From: Streptomyces lunaelactis
Lineage (GTDB): Bacteria > Actinomycetota > Actinomycetes > Streptomycetales > Streptomycetaceae
Length of the DNA: 64,000 nt
Reading direction: 5' to 3'
NCBI RefSeq assembly: GCF_003054555.1
Contig: NZ_CP026304.1
Span: 992,001-1,056,000, forward strand
Shown here one piece after another: positions 44,171-53,467 of this stretch (positions are counted from its first letter, which is position 1; each line of letters begins with the position of its first letter). A model generated the notes under the pieces. The model was given only the letters and a program-made list of their open reading frames with translations, was not told the DNA's origin and did no database searches. Both the position numbers and the translations under genes were made by a program.

Positions 44171-44260
44171 AAAAGTGCTCCGGAACGCCGAGTTGACCGT
44201 ATGAGCCCAACCTCCCGTGAGCGCCAGGTGCGCCGGGGCTGTGCCGAGATGGGAACTCCT

Positions 44261-45358
44261 ATGAAGCCGACCGCACTTCTTCGCCGCACCACCACAAGGA
44301 CCCTCCTCGCCATCGGCCTCGCCGCGAGCCTTGCACTGGCCGCCGGCTGCGCGAAGTCGGAGGACGAGGGGTCGAAGGACACGAACACGGGAGCCGTCGG
44401 CGACTCGGGGCAGGTCGTCGCCACTCCGCCCGCGGGAGACCGGAAGACCTGCACCGTCGAGCAGTTCGGCGGCAAGAAGCTGGATCTGAAGGGCGCCACC
44501 ATCGGCTTCTCGCAGTCCGAGAAGGAGGCGAACCCCTTCCGCATCGCCGAAACCGCCTCCATCAAGGCCGAGGCTCGGGCGCGCGGCCTGAAGCTGCTGA
44601 CCGCCAACGCCCAGTCACAGTTCTCCAAGCAGATCAGCGATGTCCAGGACCTCATCGCCAGGGGCGCGGATCTGCTCGTCATCGCCCCGCTCAACTCCGA
44701 CGGCTGGGGCCCTGTGCTGCGTGCCGCGAGCGCCAGGCACATTCCGATCATCACCATCGACCGCAAGATCAACGCCGATGCCTGCAAGGACTATGTGAGC
44801 TTCATCGGCTCCGACTTCATCGAGCAGGGCAAGCGCGCCGCCGACCAGATGATCGAGGCGACCGGCGGCAAGGGAGAGATCGCCATCCTGCTCGGCGCGC
44901 CCGGCAACAATGTCACCACCGAGCGCACCAAGGGCTTCAAGGACCGGATCACGGAGAAGGCGCCGGGCCTCAAGGTCGTCTTCGAGCAGACCGGCGAATT
45001 CGCCCGCGAGAAGGGCCAGCAGGTCACCGAGCAGCTCATCCAGTCCAAGCCACAGATCACCGGGATCTACGCCGAGAACGACGAGATGGGTCTCGGCGCC
45101 GTCAATGCCCTCAAGGGCGCGGGCAAACAGGCAGGCGCCGTGAAGATCGTGACGATCGACGGCACCCGCAATGCGGTCCAGGGCATCGTGGACGGCTGGA
45201 TCAGCGGCGTCGTCGAGTCGAATCCGCGCTTCGGCCCGCTCGCCTTCCAGACCCTCGACACCTTCACCAAGGGCGAGAAGGTGGCGCAGGACATCGTCAT
45301 CCAGGACAGCGCGTACACCAAGGCGAATGCCAAGGCCGGTATCGGCAAGGCGTACTGA
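44261..45358 (+). CDS. ytfQ: Sugar ABC importer binding lipoprotein, YtfQ-like (galactofuranose)
   Basis: 365-residue binding lipoprotein of the ribose/galactofuranose class. The ATG at 44261 fits the signal peptide; upstream in-frame ATG 44201 adds a poor extension. Lipobox LAAGCAK (Cys about 30). Mature sequence follows YtfQ: GATIGFSQSEKEANPFRIAE, NAQSQFSKQISDVQDLIARG, LVIAPLNSDGWGPVLRAA and ITIDRKI. It probably captures galactofuranose released by the GH2 enzyme. First gene of a four-gene importer operon. Confidence 0.88.
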   Translation: MKPTALLRRTTTRTLLAIGLAASLALAAGCAKSEDEGSKDTNTGAVGDSGQVVATPPAGDRKTCTVEQFGGKKLDLKGATIGFSQSEKEANPFRIAETASIKAEARARGLKLLTANAQSQFSKQISDVQDLIARGADLLVIAPLNSDGWGPVLRAASARHIPIITIDRKINADACKDYVSFIGSDFIEQGKRAADQMIEATGGKGEIAILLGAPGNNVTTERTKGFKDRITEKAPGLKVVFEQTGEFAREKGQQVTEQLIQSKPQITGIYAENDEMGLGAVNALKGAGKQAGAVKIVTIDGTRNAVQGIVDGWISGVVESNPRFGPLAFQTLDTFTKGEKVAQDIVIQDSAYTKANAKAGIGKAY

Positions 45359-45360
45359 CC

Positions 45361-46887
45361 ATGCCGTCGCCCGTCCTGTCCGTCACCGGGCTCTCCAAGG
45401 CCTTCCCCGGCGCACTCGCGCTCGACCGGGTGGACTTCGCCGCGCACGCGGGCGAGGTCCACGCGCTCATCGGCGAGAACGGCGCCGGAAAGTCCACCCT
45501 GATCAAGGTGCTGACCGGCGTGTACCGGCCCGACAGCGGCGACATGACGTACCAGGGCGGTCGGGTCAGGTTCGCCACCCCGCTCCAGGCCCAGCACGCC
45601 GGGATCTCCACCATCTACCAGGAGGTCAATCTCGTCCCGCTGATGAGCGTGGCCCGCAATCTCTTCCTGGGCCGCGAGCCCCGGAACCGCTTCGGGCTCA
45701 TCGACTTCCGCCGGATGCACCGCGAGGCGGCCGAGGCGCTGCGCTCTCTCGGCGTACGCGTCGATGTGACCAGGCAGCTGCGCTCCCTGGGCGTCGGGGC
45801 ACAGCAGATGGTCTCGCTCGCCCGCGCCGTGTCCGTCGACGCGCGGGTGGTCGTCATGGACGAACCCACCTCTTCGCTCGAACCCCGAGAGGTACGCACC
45901 CTGTTCGGAGTGATCAGGATGCTCCGGGAGCGCGGCATCGCGGTGGTCTACGTCAGTCACCGGCTCGATGAGCTGTACGAGGTGTGCGACACCGTCACCG
46001 TGCTGCGCGACGGCAAGGTGGTGCGCGCCGGCCCGATCGCGGAGCTCGACCGGCTGCGTCTCGTCTCGCTGATGCTGGGCCGGGAGATGGGAGAGGTACG
46101 CGGCCAGGGACTGACGAAGTTCACCGGCGAGCACGCGGCGGGCGGTGAACCGGTGCTGCGCGCCGAGAGGTTGACGCTGCGCCACACCCTGCACGGTGTC
46201 TCCGTCGACGTACGCCCCGGCGAGGTCGTCGGCCTTGGCGGGCTCCTCGGCTCCGGCCGCAGCGAGACCGCCAAGGCGATCGCCGGTGCGCTGCGGCCCG
46301 ACTCCGGCCGGGTCGTCGTGGCGGGCACCCCGGTCCGTACCGGGTCGACGCCCGCCGCCGTCCGGGCGGGCATCAGCCTGCTGCCCGAGGACCGCAAGGC
46401 TGAGGGCATCGTGCCGGGCCTGTCCGTACGGGAGAACATCGCGCTGGCCGTGCTGCCCGGCCTTTCGCGCTTCGGCCTGGTGGACGAGGCGCGCATCGAC
46501 CGGGTCGTGGAGACCTTTGTGAAGCGGCTGCGGATCAAGGCGTCGAGCCCGCAGCAGAAGGTCGGTGAGCTCTCCGGCGGCAATCAGCAGAAGGTGCTCC
46601 TCGCCCGCTGGCTGGCCATGCGGCCGAAGGTGCTGCTCCTCGACGAACCGACCCGCGGCATCGACGTCGGCGCCAAGGCCGAGGTGCAGAAGCTCATCGA
46701 CGAACTCGCCGAGGACGGTCTCGGCGTGCTGATGATCTCCTCCGACGTTGAGGAGCTGATCGAGGGATCCGACCGTGTGGTGGTGCTCAAGGACGGGGCG
46801 GTCGTGGCGGAGCTGACCGGCGACGCGGTCACCGAGGACCGGCTGATGCGGGCGATCGCGGCGGCCGGCGGGAGCGACGATGACTGA
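45361..46887 (+). CDS. ytfR: Sugar ABC importer ATPase, YtfR-like (double ATP-binding cassette)
   Basis: 508-residue ATPase with two fused cassettes, as in RbsA/XylG/YtfR. The first has Walker A GENGAGKSTL, signature region LGVGAQQMVSLARA and VVVMDEPTSSL; the second has a degenerate Walker A (GGLLGSGRSETAK), LSGGNQQKVLLARWL and LLLDEPTRGIDVG. It starts 2 bp after the binding-protein stop and overlaps the next gene by 8 bp. Confidence 0.93.
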   Translation: MPSPVLSVTGLSKAFPGALALDRVDFAAHAGEVHALIGENGAGKSTLIKVLTGVYRPDSGDMTYQGGRVRFATPLQAQHAGISTIYQEVNLVPLMSVARNLFLGREPRNRFGLIDFRRMHREAAEALRSLGVRVDVTRQLRSLGVGAQQMVSLARAVSVDARVVVMDEPTSSLEPREVRTLFGVIRMLRERGIAVVYVSHRLDELYEVCDTVTVLRDGKVVRAGPIAELDRLRLVSLMLGREMGEVRGQGLTKFTGEHAAGGEPVLRAERLTLRHTLHGVSVDVRPGEVVGLGGLLGSGRSETAKAIAGALRPDSGRVVVAGTPVRTGSTPAAVRAGISLLPEDRKAEGIVPGLSVRENIALAVLPGLSRFGLVDEARIDRVVETFVKRLRIKASSPQQKVGELSGGNQQKVLLARWLAMRPKVLLLDEPTRGIDVGAKAEVQKLIDELAEDGLGVLMISSDVEELIEGSDRVVVLKDGAVVAELTGDAVTEDRLMRAIAAAGGSDDD

Positions 46888-47842
46888 ACTGGCGCTGCGC
46901 CGCACCCCCGTCGACCGGGAACGGCTGCTGAGACTCGTGCAGGAGTACGGCGTCTACCTCGGCGTCGCCGTCCTCGTCCTGGTCAATACCGTCTTCACCC
47001 CGCACTTCGTGTCCGGTGAGAACTTCCGCACCCAGGCCGTGCAGGTGGCGCCCGTCCTGATCGTGGCGCTCGGCATGGCGCTGGCCATCGGCAGCGAGGG
47101 CGTCGATCTGTCCGTGGGTTCGGTGATGGCCCTGTCCACGTCGCTGATCTCGCTCTATCTCGGGTACGGACCCTGGCTCGCGATCATCGTCGCCGTCCTG
47201 GGCGGCATGGCCGTCGGCCTGGCCAACGGCTCTCTGATCGCCTTCATCGGCGTACAACCCATCGTCGCCACCCTGGCGTTGATGGTCGCCGGGCGCGGAC
47301 TCGCACTCGTCCTGCTGCCCCAGCTCAAGGATGTCCGCGACCCGGGCATGGCCACCCTCGGCTCCGGCGATCTCCTCGGCATCCCCCATCTGGTCCTGAT
47401 CGCCGCCGCGCTCGCGCTCGCCGTCGCCTTCACCGTGCGCCGCACCACCTTCGGCAGGCAGCTGCTGGCGATCGGCGACAGCCGCCCGGCGGCCCAGCTG
47501 GCGGGTCTGCCGGTACGCAGGGTGCTGATCCTTGTGTACGTCGTCTCGGGCGCCCTTGCCGCGATCGCGGGCGTACTGGCCACGGCGCGGCTGAGCGCGA
47601 GCGACCCCACCTCGCTCGGCACGCTGATGGAACTGTCCGCGATCACCGCCGTGGTGGTCGGCGGCACCCCTCTCAGCGGCGGACGGGTGCGCATCGGGGG
47701 CACGGTGGCGGGAGCCGTCCTCATCCAGCTGCTCACCGCCACGCTCATCAAGCACGATCTGCCGCCGTCCTGGACACAGATCGCCCAGGCCGTGGTGATC
47801 GTGGCCGCCGTCTGCGCGGCACGCGAACGGGGGAAGCGATGA
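46880..47842 (+). CDS. ytfT: Sugar ABC importer permease, YtfT-like
   Basis: 320-residue permease of the ribose/galactofuranose class with about eight helices. IGSEGVDLSVGSVMAL and QPIVATLALMVAGRGLA match YtfT closely, as does the C-terminal LPPSWTQIAQAVVIV. It is the first of two different permeases, the E. coli ytfT-yjfF arrangement, and overlaps the next gene by 4 bp. Confidence 0.9.
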   Translation: MTELALRRTPVDRERLLRLVQEYGVYLGVAVLVLVNTVFTPHFVSGENFRTQAVQVAPVLIVALGMALAIGSEGVDLSVGSVMALSTSLISLYLGYGPWLAIIVAVLGGMAVGLANGSLIAFIGVQPIVATLALMVAGRGLALVLLPQLKDVRDPGMATLGSGDLLGIPHLVLIAAALALAVAFTVRRTTFGRQLLAIGDSRPAAQLAGLPVRRVLILVYVVSGALAAIAGVLATARLSASDPTSLGTLMELSAITAVVVGGTPLSGGRVRIGGTVAGAVLIQLLTATLIKHDLPPSWTQIAQAVVIVAAVCAARERGKR

Positions 47843-48867
47843 CCGACACGGACAGCCCGGTACGCGCCACGGACACCGCCCGGACCGCTGAAGAGGAGCC
47901 GCTCGGCGCGAGCCGCGCGGAGCGCCTGAGCGCCCTCGGCCAGCAGCACGGGGCGCTCGTCGCCCTGATCGTCATGGTGCTCGTCGCCTCGCTGACCTTC
48001 GACTCGTTCCTGACCGGCGACAATCTGGAGAACATGGCGGTCTCCTCGGCCTTCCTCGCCGTGGTGGCCCTCGGCATGACCTTCGTCATCGTCACCGGCG
48101 GCATCGATCTCTCGGTCGGCTCGCTCTTCGCGCTGGGCGGTGTGCTCGCCGCGTGGGGCTCGCGGTACGGAACGCTGGTCGCCCTGCTGCTACCGCTGGC
48201 CGTGTGCGGTCTGATCGGGCTGGTCAACGGGCTGCTGATCGCGCGTGCGCGGCTCGCGCCGTTCATCGTGACGCTGGCTGCGATGCTGCTGGCCCGCGGC
48301 ATCCTGCTGTCCGTCACGGACGAGGGCTCGACCACCTATCTGGTCGATGAGAAGTCCTTCTTCGCGCACCTCGGGCAGGACAAGCTGCTCGGCATCGGCG
48401 TGCCCGTCTGGATCACGGCCGCGCTCTTCGTGCTGGGCGCGGTCGTGCTGCGCCGCAGCCGCTTCGGTCAGTACGTCTACGCGGTCGGCGGCAATGAGGA
48501 CGCGGCGGCGCTCATGGGCGCCCCCGTGGCCCGTACGAAGATCACCGTGTACACGGTCTCCGGACTGTGCGCGGGACTTGCGGGTGCGCTCAACGCGGCG
48601 TGGCTGGTCTCCGGCGTCACCATCCTGGGCAACGGCATGGAGTTGGAGGCCATCTCCGCCGTGGTCATCGGCGGCACGCTGCTCACGGGCGGCTTCGGCT
48701 TCATCAGCGGCTCGCTCGTCGGCGTGCTGCTGCTGAAGGTCATCCAGAACGTCATCAACCAGATCGGCTCGCTGGACTCCGCGTACCAACAGGTGGTCAG
48801 CGGTGCGTTCCTGGCCGTGGTCGTCGTCGCTCAGACGTGGCTGGGGCGCCGGCGCAGGGCCCCGTAG
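47839..48867 (+). CDS. yjfF: Sugar ABC importer permease, YjfF-like
   Basis: 342-residue permease. A 45-residue cytoplasmic N-terminus leads to about eight helices with ALGMTFVIVTGGIDLSVGSL, APFIVTLAAMLLARGI, RFGQYVYAVGGNEDAAALMG and ISAVVIGGTLLTGG, all close to YjfF. It completes the four-gene importer. Confidence 0.9.
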   Translation: MTDTDSPVRATDTARTAEEEPLGASRAERLSALGQQHGALVALIVMVLVASLTFDSFLTGDNLENMAVSSAFLAVVALGMTFVIVTGGIDLSVGSLFALGGVLAAWGSRYGTLVALLLPLAVCGLIGLVNGLLIARARLAPFIVTLAAMLLARGILLSVTDEGSTTYLVDEKSFFAHLGQDKLLGIGVPVWITAALFVLGAVVLRRSRFGQYVYAVGGNEDAAALMGAPVARTKITVYTVSGLCAGLAGALNAAWLVSGVTILGNGMELEAISAVVIGGTLLTGGFGFISGSLVGVLLLKVIQNVINQIGSLDSAYQQVVSGAFLAVVVVAQTWLGRRRRAP

Positions 48868-48882
48868 GGCCGCGGGACCTCG

Positions 48883-49236
48883 CTACGGCAGGGTGATGTG
48901 GTACGCCTTGCGCAGGGTCTCATGGACGGTCCAGGTGGTCCGGTCCCCCTCGCGCAGGACGCACGCATCGCCCGGACCGACGTCGAAGGTCGGGCCGTCC
49001 TCGACGGCGATGGTGGCCCGGCCGCTGACGACGACGAAGAGTTCGTCTCCCTCGGTGTCGGTCACCACGCCAGGGGTGATCTGCCAGATTCCCCGGATCT
49101 GCTTGCCGTCCTGCGACTCCCAGAGCACCTTTCCCGACACCTCGGGGGTGCCCCGCACGATCTGGGCGTCGTCGAGGGGATCCGGCTCCAGGTCGGCGCC
49201 GGGGATGTGTACGGCAAAGCTGGTGTGCGTGGTCAT
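48883..49236 (-). CDS. Cupin-domain protein
   Basis: 117-residue single cupin. WQITPGVVTDTEGDELFVVVSGRATI and FDVGPGDACVLREGDRTTWTVHE are the two beta-barrel motifs. Some metal ligands of canonical cupins (the two His of motif 1) are replaced by Thr/Asp, so it may not bind metal. It converges with the importer operon. Function unknown, perhaps small-molecule or sugar binding. Confidence 0.88.
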   Translation of the reverse strand: MTTHTSFAVHIPGADLEPDPLDDAQIVRGTPEVSGKVLWESQDGKQIRGIWQITPGVVTDTEGDELFVVVSGRATIAVEDGPTFDVGPGDACVLREGDRTTWTVHETLRKAYHITLP

Positions 49237-49856
49237 GACCGCGACGCTATGCCATGCACGGTGGGGTGGGGCAGAGACACAGTGCCGTCCTCCCGGCCCG
49301 GCGGGAGGACGATGTGACGAGTCCCGCGGCTGACGAGAAGCCGGTGGGCGACGTCATCGACAGCCCGAAGCGGCCCCGGGGAAGTCCGGGCGGCGTCGCG
49401 GGCCGATGGCTGTCGCCTGGCTGCGTTGTCGTCAGTCGCCGACGCTCCGCGTGGACTCCTTCCTCCGCCTTGCCAGACTCGGCCCTCGACCCGCTCCTTC
49501 ACCCACCCGGACTTCCCCGACACCGCTTAGCGGTCTTGTCACCGCCTGCCACTGACCGCGTTCGCCGAAGCCCTCCGGACCACAGGCGAACGGTCCCGCA
49601 CCGCGCACCGGCTCAGCCCCATGCCGGAGATGTCCGGCCGTAGCCGGAACGTGATCCTCAAGTTCCGCTCAGATCTGATGACGGTGAGGCGACCATGCCC
49701 TACCGTCCTCCCAGCGGGGCGACGGAGCAGAGAGCCCATGGCGGACATTTCGGCGGCGGACTCCATCCCTGCTGCGGGAGCGGCCTGGTTTCGGCCGAAT
49801 GCTCCCCCGCGCCGGGTCAAGGTCCGCAAGGCGGACAAGATAGAGGGTGTTTCACC
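49237..49856. other. Non-coding stretch with one stem-loop
   Basis: 620 bp between divergent genes. GTCCTCCCG (49287-49295) pairs with CGGGAGGAC (49302-49310), a small stem-loop. The part from about 49410 to 49530 reads like the GC-poor-codon debris often seen near Streptomyces insertion elements, but no transposase or terminal repeat is visible. Open frames here have Arg/Ser/Pro-rich, non-protein-like sequence. Confidence 0.5.
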
Positions 49857-50780
49857 ATGAAGTCGTGCAAGTCCACCGCAGTCGCTGCGATCGCCGCGCT
49901 TACTGTCGCCCTCACCGCAACCGCCTGTGCTGGAGCCTCCGACGATGCCGGTGACGGGGCCACCAGCAGCCCGGACGGGGTGATCCCGCCGACGCTGCCC
50001 ACCTACAAGGTCGCCCAGGACGTCAAGATCGACTCCCCGACCCTGAAGAAGGCCCAGAAGGCCGGCAAGCTCGTCATCGGCGCCAAGAACGACCAGCCGT
50101 TCCTCGGCTTCGAGGACACGACGGGCAAGCGGTCCGGCTTCGACATCGAGATCGCCAAGATGATCGCCGCCGACCTCGGATTCTCGCCCGACAAGATCGA
50201 GTTCAAGACGGTCGACACCAGAAACCGCGAGGCCACCATCTCCCGGGGCGAGGTCGACCTGTACGTCGGCACGTACACGATCAACGACGAGCGCAAGAAG
50301 CAGGTGGGATTCGCCGGCCCGTACTACAAGGCGGGCGCCGACCTCCTGGTCCGCAGGAACGACGGGACGATCAGCGGGCCATACTCGCTGCAGGGCAAGA
50401 CGGTCTGCTCGGTCAAGGGCTCGACCGCGCTCCGCGAGATCAAGAAGCCCGACTACAACACCACGACCGTCGAGACGACCAAGTACTTCGAGTGCGTTAA
50501 GAAGCTGCTCGACGACGAGGTCGATGCCGTCACCACCGACGATGCCATTCTCATGGGCTACGCCGCCCAGCGCCCGGACAAGCTGAAGGTCGTCGGCCAG
50601 CCGTTCACCGAGGAGCCCTACGGCGTCGGCATGAACAAGGACGACAAGGCGCTGCGTGTGGCGGTTTCAAACGCCCTCGAGGCGCACGACGTGAACGGCG
50701 ACCACAAGATGGCGTACGAGGCGACGCTCGGTCTGTCCGGCTCCAAGTACGTCGGAGCGCCGGCGGTCCAGAGCTACTGA
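49857..50780 (+). CDS. Amino-acid ABC transporter binding lipoprotein (family 3, glutamate type), orphan
   Basis: 307-residue binding lipoprotein; lipobox TATACAG (Cys about 23). The SBP_bac_3 domain shows LVIGAKNDQPFLGFEDTTG, KRSGFDIEIAKMIAADLGF, ELYVGTYTIND-like VDLYVGTYTIND and VCSVKGSTALREI, close to GluB-type glutamate/aspartate binders. No permease or ATPase genes follow; it is a lone binding protein, serving a transporter elsewhere or working as a sensor. Confidence 0.9.
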   Translation: MKSCKSTAVAAIAALTVALTATACAGASDDAGDGATSSPDGVIPPTLPTYKVAQDVKIDSPTLKKAQKAGKLVIGAKNDQPFLGFEDTTGKRSGFDIEIAKMIAADLGFSPDKIEFKTVDTRNREATISRGEVDLYVGTYTINDERKKQVGFAGPYYKAGADLLVRRNDGTISGPYSLQGKTVCSVKGSTALREIKKPDYNTTTVETTKYFECVKKLLDDEVDAVTTDDAILMGYAAQRPDKLKVVGQPFTEEPYGVGMNKDDKALRVAVSNALEAHDVNGDHKMAYEATLGLSGSKYVGAPAVQSY

Positions 50781-50819
50781 CACCTGCTTTCTGCGGCCTC
50801 ACCCGCACGCCACTCGCCG

Positions 50820-52256
50820 TCATACCGTCGGCGGTCGCCTGTCCTGGATGCGGCGCCAAGGCCGGTCGGCCTCCAGCGCGAACGCGATTTCCAGCAGCGT
50901 GCGTTCATCGCCGTTCCGGCCGGAGAACATCACCCCGATGGGCAGGCCGTCCTCGGTCGCGAGGCTCGCAGGCAGGGAGATCGCGGGGCTGCCGACCACG
51001 TTGTTCAGCGGGGTGAAGGCAACGTAGGAGGTAAGCCGCTCGATCAGCGTCTCGTACGGCACATCGGGGCTGAGATGGCCCAGTCGCGGCGTGGTGTGCG
51101 CAAGTACCGGCGAGAGGACGAGGTCGTGGTCGCGGAAGGCCGCCGCGTACGCCTCGCGGGAGCGGCTCAGGCGGCGCAGCACCGCGGGGGTGCTGCCCAG
51201 CCGGCGCCGGTAGTGGGCGCGCAGGCCCTGGCTGAGACCGTCCATGCGGCGGCGGTCGAAGTGGCGGTCCAGCCGCTTGCCGGTGGCGCCCACGAGAAAG
51301 GACAGCAAGCCCCAGTAGGTGATGAAGTCCTCAGCAAAGCGCCCGTCCAAGGTGATCCGCACCGGCTCCACGGTGTGGCCCAGCTTCTCCAGCGCGGCCG
51401 CGGTGTCCGTCACGGCGGCCCGGGTGGCGGCGTCCGTGGTGGCGCCGGTCGGAGAATCGAGCAGCAGCCCGATACGCAGACGACGTTGTGACGGGCCCTC
51501 GACCAGGCCGAGCGGTGGCAGCTTCGGGTTGCGCCAGTACTCCTCCGCGGCGGCGAAGAACGCGGCGGTATCCCGTACGGATCGGCTCAGTACCCCGTCG
51601 CTGACCAGGTTGATGGGCAGCGTGCGGCCTTCTTCGTTGGCGACCAGCCTGCCCCGGGTGGCCTTGAGTCCGACCAGCCCGCAGCAGGCGGCGGGGATGC
51701 GGATCGAGCCGCCGCCGTCGTTGGCGTGCGCGATCGGCACGGCGCCGGCCGCCACCAGCGCGGCGCTGCCGCCCGATGAGCCGCCCGCGGAGTACCCCGT
51801 GTGCCAGGGGTTGCACACCGGTGCCGCGTTCTCGAACTCGGTGGTGGCGTTGAAACCGAATTCCGGCAGCCGCGTCTTGCCGAGCACCGTCACGCCGGTG
51901 CTCAGGAACTGCCGGGCGAACGGCGCGTGCCGCCTCGCGGGCCGCGGCACGTACGCGGCGCTGCCGAAGCCCGTGGGCAGGCCGCGGTAGTCGATGTTGT
52001 CCTTGATGAAGGTCGGTACCCCGGCGAAAACCCCGGAACCGCCGGTGGCGGAGGCCACGGCCCGGTCGTACGCGGGGACTTGCACGGCGTGGAGATCCCC
52101 GCCGACCTTCCGCACTCGCTCCACTGCAGCCCGCGCCACCTCGGCCGGGTCGGCTTCTTCGGCGCGGATCAGCTCGGCCAGGCTCACGGCGTCGTGCTCA
52201 CCGAGCACGTCGTCGCCAAAGGCATGGACAACGGTAGTGCTCAGGGGATCGCTCAC
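50820..52256 (-). CDS. Amidase (amidase-signature family)
   Basis: 478 residues from GTG 52256, with GGAGG five bases upstream; an earlier GTG at 52271 adds five residues. The Ser-cisSer-Lys triad is visible: Lys in FIKDNIDYRG, Ser residues in GGSSGGSAALVAAG and DGGGSIRIPAACCGLVGLK. The C-terminal block NVVGSPAISLPA is typical. Cytoplasmic amide hydrolase of unknown substrate. Confidence 0.93.
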   Translation of the reverse strand: MSDPLSTTVVHAFGDDVLGEHDAVSLAELIRAEEADPAEVARAAVERVRKVGGDLHAVQVPAYDRAVASATGGSGVFAGVPTFIKDNIDYRGLPTGFGSAAYVPRPARRHAPFARQFLSTGVTVLGKTRLPEFGFNATTEFENAAPVCNPWHTGYSAGGSSGGSAALVAAGAVPIAHANDGGGSIRIPAACCGLVGLKATRGRLVANEEGRTLPINLVSDGVLSRSVRDTAAFFAAAEEYWRNPKLPPLGLVEGPSQRRLRIGLLLDSPTGATTDAATRAAVTDTAAALEKLGHTVEPVRITLDGRFAEDFITYWGLLSFLVGATGKRLDRHFDRRRMDGLSQGLRAHYRRRLGSTPAVLRRLSRSREAYAAAFRDHDLVLSPVLAHTTPRLGHLSPDVPYETLIERLTSYVAFTPLNNVVGSPAISLPASLATEDGLPIGVMFSGRNGDERTLLEIAFALEADRPWRRIQDRRPPTV

Positions 52257-52469
52257 ACAGGCCTCCGCCACGATTGTCGGGACACAATCAACGCTATGCC
52301 GCGCGGGCGCCGGTCACAACGATCTCGCCTCCGAAGATCGCGGCCGGCATGTACGGGTGACTGTGACGCAACCGCCGGCTGATCGTCGGCGTGATAATTG
52401 ATGTGAGGTCATCGCAGCGGCGCTGGTGAGCCGCGGCGTTCCGCACGGTGGCCCGAAGGGGCGGCAGTC

Positions 52470-53426
52470 ATGCCCACAACGAGAGCGAAGAGACCGGCCG
52501 CAGCCTCACTCGTGGCAGCGGCGCTGGTCATCATGGCGTGGGGATGCCACGGCGGAGACGGCACCGGCCCGCCGGACAAACGGGTGCCCTCCAGTGAGAA
52601 GTCCGTAGCGAGCGCTCCCGTCCTCGCGGTGAAGATCGACAACGTCGGGCCCGCCCGGCCGCAGACCGGCCTCCAGGAGGCGGACATCGTCTACGTGGAG
52701 CAGGTGGAGGCCGGTCTCAGCCGGATCCTCGCCGTCTACTCCTCCCGGCTCCCGTCCGTCGTCGGCCCGGTGCGCAGCGCCCGTGAGAGCGACCTGGAGC
52801 TGCTGCGGCAGTTCGACCGGCCGACTCTCGCCTACTCCGGTGCGCAGGCCAAGCTCAGGCCGGCCATCGAAGCGGCGCCGCTGAATGATCTTCCGCCCTC
52901 GAAGGCGCCGGGGGCCTACTTCCGCAGCGGCGACCGGGCAGCGCCGCACAATCTCTATCTGCGGCCCCGGAACACCCGGCACACCACTGCCCGAGCGAAC
53001 GCCGCCGAGGCCGCCGGGCTCCGCTTCGGTCCCGCGCCGGCCGGCGGCAGGCCTGTCACCGGCCACACGGTCCGTTATCCCTCGGCGCGTTTCGCCTTCA
53101 CCTGGTCGGCGGACCGGCAGCAGTGGCAGGTGGACATGGACGGCGCCCCGGCCCGTACCGCCGAAGGGGCACGCCTGGGTACGGCCACGGTCGTCGTGCA
53201 GTACGTGACCGTGCGCCCGTCGCTCTTCCGCGACAGGTCGGGGAACACGACGCCGTACACCGAGACCGTAGGTTCCGGCACCGCGCTCGTCCTGCGCAAC
53301 GGCAGGGCGTACGACGCCGAATGGTCGCGCGGAACGCCCGAGTCCACAACCGCCTTCACCACCCCGGACGGCAAGCCGATGACGTTCGCGCCCGGCGGGC
53401 TCTGGATCGTGTTCGCACCACGGTGA
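52470..53426 (+). CDS. DUF3048 (YerB-like) lipoprotein
   Basis: 318-residue lipoprotein; lipobox MAWGCHG (Cys about 26). DUF3048 N-terminal domain: LAVKIDNVGPARPQTGLQEADIVYVEQVEAGLSR, PVRSARESDLELLRQF and HNLYLR; the C-terminal DUF3048_C domain contains the conserved GTATVVVQYV and PYTETVGSG. Function unknown, extracytoplasmic, perhaps in cell-wall processes. It converges on the FAD oxidoreductase at 53468. Confidence 0.9.
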   Translation: MPTTRAKRPAAASLVAAALVIMAWGCHGGDGTGPPDKRVPSSEKSVASAPVLAVKIDNVGPARPQTGLQEADIVYVEQVEAGLSRILAVYSSRLPSVVGPVRSARESDLELLRQFDRPTLAYSGAQAKLRPAIEAAPLNDLPPSKAPGAYFRSGDRAAPHNLYLRPRNTRHTTARANAAEAAGLRFGPAPAGGRPVTGHTVRYPSARFAFTWSADRQQWQVDMDGAPARTAEGARLGTATVVVQYVTVRPSLFRDRSGNTTPYTETVGSGTALVLRNGRAYDAEWSRGTPESTTAFTTPDGKPMTFAPGGLWIVFAPR

Positions 53427-53467
53427 CCCCTCGCCGGGCGAGGCTTCGGGCACCCGCGGGCTGCTTG

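Noticed and set aside
44201..44260. Upstream ATG for the YtfQ-like protein
   Set aside because: It adds a 20-residue charged extension before a complete lipoprotein signal peptide starting at 44261.
49254..49643. Open frame in the 620-bp gap before the glutamate binder
   Set aside because: Arg/Ser/Pro-rich with no domain and no ribosome site; reads like non-coding DNA.
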